Shown here: in pieces, positions 8,879 to 15,784 of the stretch
Layout of the letters: the number at the start of each line of letters is the position of its first letter
How positions within the stretch are numbered: the first letter of the stretch is position 1
Source: Bacillota bacterium
GTDB taxonomy: Bacteria; Bacillota; Bacilli; Alicyclobacillales; SLC66
Assembly: GCA_021820825.1 (NCBI GenBank)
Contig: JAKADD010000006.1
Location: 1-19,593, forward strand
Length of the DNA stretch: 19,593 nt
Reading direction: 5' to 3'
The notes under the pieces: model-generated
Told to the model about the DNA's origin: nothing
Database searches by the model: none
Seen by the model: the letters and a program-made list of their open reading frames with translations, nothing else
Translations under genes and position numbers: made by a program

Positions 8879-8921
8879 ACGGATCCCCCCTCGAAATTAA
8901 TATCCTCTCGCCAGTCATGGA

Positions 8922-8937
8922 AGCAATATTTGTGCCA
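8922..8937 (-). promoter_or_regulatory. Sigma-54 (-24/-12) promoter of gabT
   Basis: On the minus strand TGGCAC-N5-TTGCT is an exact match to the sigma-54 consensus, 44 nt upstream of the TTG start. Being an exact match, it is the best of the three sigma-54 promoters in the window. Confidence 0.88.
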
Positions 8938-8948
8938 CGCACAAATAT
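8926..8948. promoter_or_regulatory. Palindrome overlapping the gabT -24 element
   Basis: Arms ATATTTGTGC (8926-8935) and GCACAAATAT (8939-8948) are exact inverted complements with spacer CAC. The palindrome covers the -24 box, so a protein bound here would block sigma-54 polymerase. An operator is inferred; the regulator is unknown. Confidence 0.4.
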
Positions 8949-8994
8949 ATCATTTCGCACAGAGGCTACCCCGTGGCAGCTGGATTAGACAATT

Positions 8995-9010
8995 TTGCAT
9001 ACACATGCAA
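8995..9010. promoter_or_regulatory. Candidate upstream activating sequence in divergent region
   Basis: TTGCAT and ATGCAA form a perfect 6-bp inverted repeat with a 4-nt spacer. It lies about 60 bp upstream of the gabT -24 box and about 320 bp upstream of the divergent sigma-54 promoter. RocR-type sites use ATGCA/TGCAT half-sites. It could serve both promoters. Confidence 0.45.
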
Positions 9011-9325
9011 CAACCCGCCTGGACAGAACGATTAACGGGTTGTCTAAGCGTGCTGATTTCACGTGTTGGCAGATCCATGAGATACAGTTCAAAAGCGCCC
9101 CGATCTATCGCTAAAATACGTCACACTGTTACCTGACCAGGAAGGTGTTGCAAACATCACTTTCGGCAACCTTGCCAGTTCCTCCAACAGAATCTGATTC
9201 GTTTTCACCCCGAATGATGAGCAGTGCAGGCAGATATGTGGATTTGCAGCGCGGATCTGTGATTGTTTGCGATCAGACGAGTTTTCTGTATCGTATATAA
9301 GCGCACGGCGGCAACAATTTGGACT
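9011..9325. other. Divergent gabT/aminotransferase control region
   Basis: This stretch carries no convincing gene. A short ORF read on the minus strand has no family resemblance and no clear ribosome-binding site. A GGCAA-CC-TTGCC repeat at 9165-9176 is the only tidy inverted repeat seen. The space separates two back-to-back sigma-54 promoters, where DNA bending by an activator is expected. Confidence 0.4.
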
Positions 9326-9341
9326 CGGCATGAATCTTGCT
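9326..9341 (+). promoter_or_regulatory. Sigma-54 (-24/-12) promoter of the divergent aminotransferase
   Basis: CGGCAT-N5-TTGCT has the invariant GG and GC at the correct spacing and differs from the consensus at two outer -24 positions. It lies 67 nt upstream of the ATG at 9408. Confidence 0.6.
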
Positions 9342-9407
9342 TAAATAAAAATTGTTGAACGATTTTATCGATTAGAGTGAAGTTTTTAAGAGGGGGCCAG
9401 TGGAACA

Positions 9408-10763
9408 ATGATCAATCCTACACAGCTGCATGAGTTGATGAAAATTGAAGAACAAAGATTTCTCCAGGAGCATCCCGAGTCCCACGCTCTTTCCGAGCAG
9501 GCCAAGGGTTCGCTGTTCGCTGGCGTGCCCATGAACTGGATGACCAAATGGGCCGGAGGATTCCCCATTTTTGTCCGGAATGCCAAGGGGTCCCATTTTG
9601 TCGATGTGGATGAGCGAGAGTATGTGGATTTTTGTTTAGGAGATACCGGGGCCATGACAGGGCATTCCCCGGACGAGTCTGTAGACGCCATTGCACAGCA
9701 GATTTGGAACGGTCTGACCCTCATGTTGCCGACCGCAGACGCAATCTGGGTCAGCAACGAACTCTCGCGTCGGTTTGGTTTGCCATATTGGCAGTTTACC
9801 CTCACGGCAACGGATGCGAATCGCTTTGCTCTGCGCATCGCCCGTGCAGTGACGGGCCGCAACCGAATACTTGTATTTAACTGGTGTTATCACGGAACGG
9901 TTGACGAGACATTCATTACACTCCAGGACAGCGCACCCGTTCCTCGTAAGGGAAATCTGGGACCCGCAGTAAATCCTGCCGAAACGACGCGGGTCGTTGA
10001 GTTTAACGATGTCGACGCCTTGGCAGACGCTCTATCCCATGAAGACGTGGCGTGCGTGATCGCGGAACCAGTTATGACGAACATCGGCATCATCCATCCG
10101 GATCCCGGTTTTCATGACGCGCTGCGCACATTGACCCGGCGCCATGGCACGCTGTTGATTCTTGATGAGACGCACACGATCTGTACGGGGCCGGGAGGAT
10201 ATACGGGAGAATACCATTTGGAACCGGATATTTTCACGATAGGCAAACCCCTTGCAAGCGGCGTACCTGCGGGCGCATACGGTCTCAGCGCCGAAGTCGC
10301 CGAACGTTTGACGGCAATCCTGTCTCAAGACGAAACCGACACGAGCGGCATCGGCGGAACCTTAGCCGGAAACGCTCTCTCCATCGCAGCAATGCGGGCA
10401 ACCCTTGCACGTGTGTTAACAGAGGACAACTATGACAAAATGATTGCGCTGGCAACGCGTTTCACGTCTGGAGTCAATGATGTGCTCGCGGAGCGGTCGC
10501 TGCCCTGGCATGTGACGCAGCTTGGCGCTCGTGTCGAGTATTTGTTCCAGCCAAATCGGCCGCACAACGGTTCTGAAGCGGCTGCATTGTGGGATCACGA
10601 ACTGGATCGATTTATTCACCTGTACATGCTGAACCGCGGCATCCTGCTGACACCGTTTCACAACATGGCATTGATGTCTCCGAATACCACCGTGGAAGAC
10701 GTCGATTTACACACGCGTGTTTTCCGGGAGGTCACAGAAACACTCAGTCTCCTCGACGTCTAG
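9408..10763 (+). CDS. Class III aminotransferase, glutamate-1-semialdehyde aminomutase-like
   Basis: PLP-dependent fold type I enzyme of 451 residues, related to glutamate-1-semialdehyde aminomutases and their catabolic relatives. Visible features are the VDVDEREYVDF core (65-75), GDTGAMTGHSP (78-88), ILDETHT with D253 that binds the pyridine nitrogen, and FTIGKPLASGVPAG with the PLP lysine K280. The phosphate-binding segment reads LTATDANRFALR instead of the usual SGTEAN-like motif, so substrate specificity probably differs. The start is ATG at 9408 after an AGGGGGCC stretch. It is transcribed divergently from gabT behind a sigma-54 promoter match, so it is inferred to join the polyamine/GABA regulon, perhaps acting on another amine. 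A true heme-pathway role is unlikely in this setting. Confidence 0.8.
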   Translation: MINPTQLHELMKIEEQRFLQEHPESHALSEQAKGSLFAGVPMNWMTKWAGGFPIFVRNAKGSHFVDVDEREYVDFCLGDTGAMTGHSPDESVDAIAQQIWNGLTLMLPTADAIWVSNELSRRFGLPYWQFTLTATDANRFALRIARAVTGRNRILVFNWCYHGTVDETFITLQDSAPVPRKGNLGPAVNPAETTRVVEFNDVDALADALSHEDVACVIAEPVMTNIGIIHPDPGFHDALRTLTRRHGTLLILDETHTICTGPGGYTGEYHLEPDIFTIGKPLASGVPAGAYGLSAEVAERLTAILSQDETDTSGIGGTLAGNALSIAAMRATLARVLTEDNYDKMIALATRFTSGVNDVLAERSLPWHVTQLGARVEYLFQPNRPHNGSEAAALWDHELDRFIHLYMLNRGILLTPFHNMALMSPNTTVEDVDLHTRVFREVTETLSLLDV

Positions 10764-10936
10764 CACACCAGCATTTGCCGCAATGTGGGATTCGCCAGCA
10801 TCCGCGCTGTGCGAATCCCAACTCCCGGACGGGGCGGTTCATTGATCCGCAACAGAAAGCTTAAGGAAAACATCATCAGGGCAGTGAACACTATGGGCGG
10901 TACGGCTACGTGGCCAATGATGGCCGCCTGTGTCAT
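10760..10936 (-). CDS. Possible small membrane protein, 58 residues
   Basis: The ORF starts at ATG 10934-10936 and ends in TAG at 10760-10762, sharing 3 bp with the stop of the convergent aminotransferase. The product has one predicted membrane segment (about residues 4-29, VPPIVFTALMMFSLSFLL core) followed by a basic, proline-containing tail. GGGGGTG lies 11 nt upstream of the ATG. It follows the lipoprotein gene by 43 bp on the same strand. I do not recognise a family. The 3' half coincides with the 10786-10820 hairpin, so the ORF may be fortuitous. Confidence 0.35.
   Translation of the reverse strand: MTQAAIIGHVAVPPIVFTALMMFSLSFLLRINEPPRPGVGIRTARMLANPTLRQMLVC
10786..10820. terminator. Hairpin after the divergent aminotransferase
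   Basis: Arms TGGGATTCGC (10786-10795) and GCGAATCCCA (10811-10820) pair perfectly with a 15-nt loop, 23 bp after the aminotransferase stop. There is no T-tract. Terminator role is inferred from position. Confidence 0.45.
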
Positions 10937-10979
10937 AACGTGTTCTTCACCCCCAGATCCTCATGCATAATGATCGGCC

Positions 10980-11549
10980 TCAACGAATTCCCCTGTAAGA
11001 TCCCGGCACACCTGCCAACTGCCGCGGAGTCAGATGCAGCGTTTTGCCGAGGAGCGCCCAAAACGCCCTCCCGCTCGGGCCGTCGCTGGAGTATGTTTTC
11101 CCATTGATCCAGACCGCTTTGCACCCGCTGCCATCCAGTTTGGCTGACAGATCAATATGCGCGCCGTCACGGAACACCACAGTGTAAGACACCCCAAAAT
11201 CCGCTGGACAATTGACGGTTCCCTTCGGAAATGGAGGAAGATTACGCAAATCTGCATACAGTTGGCGAACGACCGCCGCATCTGTGATTGTACGTTCTAA
11301 AGGAGGCAGCGGCTGCTGTTTCTGAAACTCATTATGCCGCGCCACCTCCATAACTGTGGGCAGCGTCTGAAGAATCCGCGTTCCCCCTGGCCTCTGGTGC
11401 AACGGCCCCCGTCTGTGCAGCGCCGCACTGTTCGTCTGGGCGCGCCAACCCGTAACCGCAGATGAATAAGCGAACACAGTCGCACACCCGGCAACCGCAA
11501 GTATACTTACCAGCACAACAGTTCCCAGCAGCGCCTTCTTATGTTTCAT
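10980..11549 (-). CDS. Hypothetical lipoprotein
   Basis: 189-residue protein. The N-terminus has a lysine-rich start (MKHKK), a hydrophobic core and the lipobox LAVAGC at about residues 17-22, so it is predicted to be lipid-anchored on the outer face of the membrane. The mature part has no enzymatic motif I recognise; two cysteines (in VNCPADFG and GSGCKAV) could form a disulfide. The ATG at 11547-11549 has AAGGGGG about 10 nt upstream. It stands downstream of the tRNA-Leu terminator. A possible 58-residue membrane peptide follows. Function unknown. Confidence 0.8.
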   Translation of the reverse strand: MKHKKALLGTVVLVSILAVAGCATVFAYSSAVTGWRAQTNSAALHRRGPLHQRPGGTRILQTLPTVMEVARHNEFQKQQPLPPLERTITDAAVVRQLYADLRNLPPFPKGTVNCPADFGVSYTVVFRDGAHIDLSAKLDGSGCKAVWINGKTYSSDGPSGRAFWALLGKTLHLTPRQLAGVPGSYRGIR

Positions 11550-11623
11550 GATGATGGACCCCCTTGGTATTACCCGGAAGATTAGGCGGGTAGAGTCGAA
11601 TCATCCCAGCGAACGAAACGACG

Positions 11624-11651
11624 GAAAAAGCGGGTTCTGCGAGCCCGCTTT
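11624..11651 (-). terminator. Intrinsic terminator of tRNA-Leu
   Basis: On the minus strand AAAGCGGG pairs with CCCGCTTT across a 9-nt loop, followed by a T5 run. It begins 16 nt after the tRNA-Leu CCA end. It is a canonical rho-independent terminator. Confidence 0.85.
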
Positions 11652-11666
11652 CGCCAGTATTTTTCA

Positions 11667-11753
11667 TGGTGTCGGGAACGGGACTTGAACCCGTACGAGC
11701 TTACGCTCACTGGATTTTAAGTCCAGTGCGTCTGCCGATTCCGCCATCCCGAC
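11667..11753 (-). tRNA. tRNA-Leu (anticodon TAA)
   Basis: 87-nt class II tRNA with a 7-bp acceptor stem (GTCGGGA/TCCCGAC), the CTTAAAA anticodon loop giving anticodon TAA (reads UUA/UUG), a long variable arm, a GGTTCAAGTCC T-arm and an encoded CCA. A sigma-A promoter and an intrinsic terminator flank it, so it is a single-gene unit. Confidence 0.97.
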
Positions 11754-11837
11754 ATGATGTTGCCTGTTTTTTGCTCTCGATCAGCAAGATATGACATATC
11801 GTATTGCAAGTCTGCCATGTTTGCCATTCTGCCGCCA

Positions 11838-11866
11838 ATTATACTGCGCTGCAACAGACCAGTCAA
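11838..11866 (-). promoter_or_regulatory. Sigma-A promoter of tRNA-Leu
   Basis: TTGACT-N17-TATAAT on the minus strand is nearly ideal. It lies 85 nt upstream of the tRNA 5' end. Confidence 0.85.
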
Positions 11867-11927
11867 ACAGTTGCAGCCGAATCAGATCTCTCAGCAAACA
11901 CAGCGCTATAGCGCTGCAAAGACATAT

Positions 11928-12350
11928 TTACGGCGGACTTGGCGTCCGCAATTTGAGGTCTGGCATCATGGAAGTCCACATCAGAAACACAGAATCGGCT
12001 GTGGGGCAACGCTTCTGGTCAACCAAAGCCAGCAACGCCTGCGGCACAAGTTCCGCAGGCTGCGCAGGCGTAAAACCGACACTGGGCGACGAGATCATAT
12101 GACCCCGCGAATCATACGCCTGCACGCTCCAGTGCAGGCGGCCATCAGACAAAGGGTCGAAAAGTGTAGGAGGAAGATCGCAGAAATCAAGAACAGATGG
12201 GTCGCTAAACAGTGCCGACAGAGACACAAGTTGCCGCCGCAAAGTGCTCGGATAGACATCTATAACGCTTACGCTCCATCAGCATGCAGTTCCGCCAGAG
12301 CAGAAGCATTTTTCAAGTCAGGGAATCCGAACGGATTCGAACGTGTTCAT
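11928..12350 (-). pseudogene. Decayed ORF of unknown family
   Basis: The minus-strand frame ending at 11928 reads like real protein (for example LHWSVQAYDSRGHMISSPSVGF) but has no start codon with a ribosome-binding site. Upstream, protein-like pieces continue in other frames: a short ORF from ATG at 12348-12350, then LKNASALAELHADGA, each closed by a stop. I infer a gene broken by frameshifts. The opposite-strand ORF across the same bases is arginine/proline-rich and looks like a shadow. No family recognised. Confidence 0.35.
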
Positions 12351-12420
12351 TTGGCTTGTGCTATTCAAGTGTGCGAGAGCGCCCCCCTCCCAACAACCGT
12401 AATTCTCTGGAGACGGTCAA

Positions 12421-12888
12421 TCATTGCGCTTTGAGAAAGTCTACCTGCTCTTCGACGCGGGCAATCTTCGCAATCTGATAGTCTAATCGCCGCCGAATCT
12501 CGGAGACATCAGCACTGAGACCGTCCAGACGCGCCCGCACATCTATAAACCCACCCGTCAGCTCGGTGCGCAGATCGACGACGTCCTGCTTGAGTTCGAC
12601 GACGTCCTGCTTGAGTTCGACGACGTCCTGCTTGAGCTCGACGACGTCCTGCCTGAGCTCGACGACGTCCTGCTTGAGCTCGGCGATGTCCTGCCTGAGC
12701 TCGGCGATGTCCTGCTTGAGTTCGGTGCGCAAACGAACGATTTGTTCTGCCAGATCCGCTTTGATCTCTAACTTCATCGATGGGAAGATGTGTTCAATAA
12801 ACTGGACCATCATCACTTGTGTTTGGCGAGACATTTCGAGGCTCGTCTGTACTTGTTCACTGAGACTGTCAAACTGTGCTTCATTTAT
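12421..12888 (-). CDS. Heptad-repeat coiled-coil protein
   Basis: From the internal ATG (12832-12834) the product has 137 residues; the open frame continues upstream 18 codons to ATA at 12886-12888. The centre is built of seven ELKQDVV-type heptads, an almost perfect parallel coiled coil with Leu/Val at a/d positions. The C-terminal part is also helical. The internal ATG has no ribosome-binding site, whereas ATA-AAT-GAA is preceded 6 nt earlier by GGGGGG, and the extra residues (NEAQFDSLSEQVQTSLE) fit an N-terminal helix. I infer that the ancestral start was ATG and mutated, or that ATA is used inefficiently. No enzymatic function is visible; scaffold or membrane-associated coiled-coil roles are possible. 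Confidence 0.7.
   Translation of the reverse strand: MNEAQFDSLSEQVQTSLEMSRQTQVMMVQFIEHIFPSMKLEIKADLAEQIVRLRTELKQDIAELRQDIAELKQDVVELRQDVVELKQDVVELKQDVVELKQDVVDLRTELTGGFIDVRARLDGLSADVSEIRRRLDYQIAKIARVEEQVDFLKAQ
12577..12723. repeat. Seven 21-bp tandem repeats
   Basis: Seven units of consensus GACGACGTCCTGCTTGAGTTC and variants (TTC/CTC end, GGCGAT start) run head to tail without a gap. Each encodes one heptad of the coiled-coil protein. Near-identity implies recent slippage or unequal exchange. Confidence 0.95.
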
Positions 12889-12920
12889 CGCGCGCCCCCC
12901 GATCTGCTCCCTATCGTATC

Positions 12921-13060
12921 ACGAGGAACCAACGTCGTATTTGACATCCTCCTCTCCCTAAAGAAAGAGGATTCCCAGTATCACTACTGAGCTTTCCTGC
13001 TTCGCTGAGGCTTGCCTTCTCGTTTGCTGTTCAGCTTACGAGCGGGTCTTACGGCCTCTC
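12921..13060 (-). ncRNA. Candidate omega-RNA with its guide
   Basis: By analogy with TnpB systems, the RNA comprises the tnpB 3' end and right-end hairpin and ends in a guide copied from the flanking 15-20 nt, here 12921-12940, which belongs to the leader of the coiled-coil gene. The 5' boundary is arbitrary. Inferred, not directly visible. Confidence 0.45.
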
Positions 13061-14242
13061 CACAGGCTAACACCGCCAGCCCGGCGGCTAAGATGTTTTG
13101 TGCGGCGTTGATGTCTCTGTCGTGTGTCTTTCCGCACTCGGAACACGTCCATACGCGGACCTGCAACGGCATCTTTTGCATGATGTGTCCGCAGTCGAAA
13201 CACCGTTTGCTCGATGGATAGAACTTGTCGATCTTGACGAGAGTGCGCCCATACCAGTCTGCCTTGTATTCGAACTGGCGCACCATCTCGCCCCAGCTCA
13301 CGTCGGCGATCGACTTCGCCAGATGGTGATTCCGGATCATGTTCTTGACCTGCAGACTCTCAACGGCGATCACTTGGTTTTCGTGAACGAGCCGTGTGGT
13401 GAGTTTGTGGGTGAAGTCCTTGCGGCGATCCGCGATACGGACGTGAATACGAGTCACTTGGAGACGCGCCTTGGCGCGATTCTTGGAGCCTTTCTTCTTT
13501 TTGGCGAGCCGACGTTGCGCCTTTGCCAGTCGCAACTCATCCTTACGGTAGAATTTCGGGTTGCTCACCTTCTCGCCTGTCGAGAAAATCGTTGCATGCG
13601 TCAATCCTAAGTCGACGCCGACTCGGGAATCAACTACAGGGAGCGGTGCGGCGGCCTCATCAACCAGTATCGAAATGTGGTAGCGATTCGCGGTATCGCG
13701 GCTCACCGTCACGGATGAAGGAATGCCGGAGAATCGCCGGGACCAGCGGATGGCGAGCGGCTCTTTCATCTTGGCCAGCGTGATGGCCTGCCCATCCCAC
13801 TTGAAGGCGGACGTCATGAAGGAGGCAGACTGTTTGTCGTGTTTCTTGTGAAATTCAGGGTACTTGGCGCGACCTTCAAAGAAGTTAAGAAAGGCCTTGT
13901 CCAGATGACGGAGACTTTGCTGCAACGCTACGCTCGACACTTCATTCAACCATACCGTTTCTGGCTGCCGTTTCAATACGGTCAGTTGAGCCGACAACGC
14001 ATCGTAATATAACCGTTTGCCTTCTTGGTAATAGGCGTCCGTCTTGAGACGAAGCCCCCAATTGTAGACAAAGCGAACACAGCCAAATGTTCTGGCTAAC
14101 AGTTGCGCCTGCTCTTCAGTTGGGTAGAAACGGTATCGGTACGCTTTGGTTAGCATGCTTACATGATATAATACATTTCGTAAGACGTCTAGTGCACGCC
14201 TTATATCTCCGGCCTAAAGGACAGAGTTTTACGGCGCTTTTG
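12941..14242 (-). mobile_element. Solo-tnpB IS200/IS605-family element
   Basis: The right end is clear: after tnpB, a hairpin (about 12946-12972) is followed by GGATGTCAA, ending at 12941, like right ends of Firmicute IS605-family elements. The left end is less certain. A TTTAT (minus strand, 14243-14247) would place it at 14242; a TTGAT at 14265-14269 is an alternative. There is no tnpA, as in IS1341-type elements. The element sits next to tRNA-Gly and 53 bp upstream of the ATA of the coiled-coil gene. Mobility would need a TnpA from elsewhere. Confidence 0.75.
12984..14156 (-). CDS. tnpB: TnpB RNA-guided nuclease (IS605 OrfB)
   Basis: 390-residue TnpB, the transposon-encoded ancestor of Cas12. 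The RuvC-like active site is intact: D182 in GVDLGLTHAT, E266 in IAVESLQVKNM and D348 in HDRDINAAQN. A zinc ribbon is present with C319/C322 and C338/C341. The N-terminal MLTKAYRYRFYPTEEQ is the usual family start. TnpB binds an omega-RNA transcribed from the right end and cuts matching DNA next to a TAM, helping the element persist. No good ribosome-binding site precedes the ATG, common in this family. All catalytic residues are present, so it may be active. Confidence 0.95.
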   Translation of the reverse strand: MLTKAYRYRFYPTEEQAQLLARTFGCVRFVYNWGLRLKTDAYYQEGKRLYYDALSAQLTVLKRQPETVWLNEVSSVALQQSLRHLDKAFLNFFEGRAKYPEFHKKHDKQSASFMTSAFKWDGQAITLAKMKEPLAIRWSRRFSGIPSSVTVSRDTANRYHISILVDEAAAPLPVVDSRVGVDLGLTHATIFSTGEKVSNPKFYRKDELRLAKAQRRLAKKKKGSKNRAKARLQVTRIHVRIADRRKDFTHKLTTRLVHENQVIAVESLQVKNMIRNHHLAKSIADVSWGEMVRQFEYKADWYGRTLVKIDKFYPSSKRCFDCGHIMQKMPLQVRVWTCSECGKTHDRDINAAQNILAAGLAVLACGEAVRPARKLNSKREGKPQRSRKAQ

Positions 14243-14328
14243 ATAAAATGAATGTATGTTTTATATCAAATGAGTGCTTGTGAACGCTTGCCTTCAGCGT
14301 CTGGTCCTGATCCATCCACGCTGTCATC

Positions 14329-14403
14329 TGGAGCGGAAGACGGGATTCGAACCCGCGACCCTCGCCTTGGCAAGGCGATGCTCTACCCCTGAGCCACTTC
14401 CGC
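14329..14403 (-). tRNA. tRNA-Gly (anticodon GCC)
   Basis: 75-nt cloverleaf: acceptor GCGGAAG/CTTCCGC, anticodon loop TTGCCAA, T-arm GGGTTCGAATCCC and encoded CCA. It follows tRNA-Phe by 59 nt on the same strand and is probably co-transcribed with it. No clear intrinsic terminator was found downstream, where the IS element begins. Confidence 0.97.
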
Positions 14404-14462
14404 ATTCCGTACAGGGTTGGCCAATCTGCCACAAACAGACGGCATGCGTCAATGCCCAAAGC

Positions 14463-14538
<76 letters not shown>

Positions 14539-14556
14539 ATCACACGTGACTTAGTT

Positions 14557-14586
14557 AAGATACCCTACGATTGAGCGATTTGTCAA
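14557..14586 (-). promoter_or_regulatory. Sigma-A promoter of tRNA-Phe/Gly
   Basis: TTGACA, then 17-18 nt, then GTATCT/TATCTT on the minus strand, 19 nt upstream of the tRNA-Phe 5' end. Confidence 0.7.
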
Positions 14587-14706
14587 ACTGTCACGCAAAC
14601 TGTTTTGCGACATCTGTTATGAGGTCGGGCAACTCCCGAAACACACATGGCCAACAGCCCTCAGCGGTTCAGAGCGCCGTATTCTTAGAGAATTTTCGCC
14701 GGATCC

Positions 14707-15462
14707 TTATTTGAAAATGCACCCTTCTCCTGGCTCAAGCCACCAAATACGATCAAGCAAATCAGGATCCTCTGCAACAAGTTCGCGCAGCACCTGCGGC
14801 GGCTCGTGAATCTCCTCACGAGTCAATTTGAACGCCCCCCAATGAATCGGCAGCATGTACTTGGCGTCTACATCACGAAAAGCCTGCAACGCATCCTTTG
14901 GGTCCATGTGCATCATGTGAAACCATTCCCTTGGTTCATAAGCGCCAATTGGAATAAGCGCCACATCAGGATGGAATCCCTGCATGCCAGCAGCGAAATC
15001 ATTGCGATATCCGGTATCGCCCGCGAACCAGAACGAGTGATGCTTACCTTTGACGAACAGTCCTGCTGACGATCGGTAGCGCTCCAGCCACCGCTTGCCC
15101 CTGTGATTCACGGGAGTAAGGCTGAAGCTGAATTCATCCTGCTTCAGAACATCATCCCGTTCCAGCTCAAATACATCCTGGAAGCCAATGTCATGCAACA
15201 GCGACAGATGGCCTTTCGGACAAATGACCCGTGCGTTGCTGCGGCGCGCGATCTTGCGCAACGTTGGTTTGTCCAGATGGTCCCAGTGCGCATGGGACAA
15301 TAGCACATAATCGATGTCTGTCAGATCGTCCTGTTCATAGCCTGCCGGACGTTTGCGCCTTACGACGAGCGCTCTATTGGATACAATCGGATCCGTGATG
15401 AACCGCTTGCCCTCCCACTCGACAAGCACAGTCGAGTGTCCGATAAACTTGTACCGAATCAC
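14707..15462 (-). CDS. Metallo-beta-lactamase-fold hydrolase (NAPE-PLD/UlaG-like)
   Basis: 251-residue metal-dependent hydrolase of the MBL fold. The motif HAHWDH (HxHxDH) binds the two metals; GHSTVLVEW near the N-terminus, FAGDTGYRNDF in the middle and LPIHWGAF near the end supply the other metal-ligand regions. The MMHMDPKDALQAF segment is typical of the family related to N-acylphosphatidylethanolamine phospholipase D and UlaG. Substrate unknown. The GTG start at 15460-15462 has AAGGGG 9 nt upstream. The open frame extends much further upstream only by reading through tRNA-Asp and tRNA-Ala, so that extension is rejected. It follows an intrinsic terminator, so expression may need its own weak promoter or read-through. 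Confidence 0.88.
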   Translation of the reverse strand: MIRYKFIGHSTVLVEWEGKRFITDPIVSNRALVVRRKRPAGYEQDDLTDIDYVLLSHAHWDHLDKPTLRKIARRSNARVICPKGHLSLLHDIGFQDVFELERDDVLKQDEFSFSLTPVNHRGKRWLERYRSSAGLFVKGKHHSFWFAGDTGYRNDFAAGMQGFHPDVALIPIGAYEPREWFHMMHMDPKDALQAFRDVDAKYMLPIHWGAFKLTREEIHEPPQVLRELVAEDPDLLDRIWWLEPGEGCIFK

Positions 15463-15493
15463 AGTGCCCAGCCCCTTATCTGTTGCGTGACAC

Positions 15494-15519
15494 AAAAAAG
15501 GCTCAGCCGTTCCTGAGCT
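15494..15519 (-). terminator. Intrinsic terminator of the tRNA-Ala/Asp unit
   Basis: On the minus strand GCTCAG pairs with CTGAGC across a 6-nt loop and is followed by C and a T6 run. Canonical rho-independent terminator, 54 nt after tRNA-Asp. Confidence 0.85.
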
Positions 15520-15572
15520 CCCCCCACTTCGTTTATGCGCCTGGCAACGTGACCGTGAATCGATAAACCATA

Positions 15573-15649
15573 TGGCGGAGCTGACGGGATTCGAACCCGC
15601 GATCTCCTGCGTGACAGGCAGGCATGTTAGGCCACTACACCACAGCTCC
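15573..15649 (-). tRNA. tRNA-Asp (anticodon GTC)
   Basis: 77-nt cloverleaf: acceptor GGAGCTG/CAGCTCC, anticodon loop CTGTCAC, T-arm GCGGGTTCGAATCCCGT and encoded CCA. Second intact tRNA of the unit, 7 nt after tRNA-Ala. Confidence 0.97.
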
Positions 15650-15656
15650 AAGGTTT

Positions 15657-15732
15657 TGGTGGAGAATAGCGGACTTGAACCGCTGACCCTCGCGCTGCCA
15701 GCGCGATGCTCTACCAGCTGAGCTAATTCCCC
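15657..15732 (-). tRNA. tRNA-Ala (anticodon GGC)
   Basis: 76-nt cloverleaf: acceptor GGGGAAT/ATTCTCC with one G-U pair, anticodon loop CTGGCAG, T-arm AGCGGTTCAAGTCCGCT and encoded CCA. First intact tRNA after the promoter. Confidence 0.97.
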
Positions 15733-15784
15733 GTGTTTTACCATTTGTTCAAATCTTGGCAAAAGGTCTCTTGCCTTACTCTTT

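Noticed and set aside
12301..12375. tRNA-like GGATTCGAAC sequence
   Set aside because: The T-loop-like stretch is not flanked by pairing arms; no cloverleaf can be drawn.
11754..12434. Long plus-strand ORF of 226 codons
   Set aside because: Its product is arginine-rich and low in hydrophobic residues, opposite to protein-like minus-strand frames, and it starts within tRNA-Leu flanking DNA without a ribosome-binding site.
12577..12723. CRISPR array impression from regular repeats
   Set aside because: The 21-bp units are contiguous without spacers and encode heptads in frame.
12566..12961. Plus-strand ORF of repeated CLSSTTS units
   Set aside because: It is the antisense shadow of the heptad repeats and has no ribosome-binding site.
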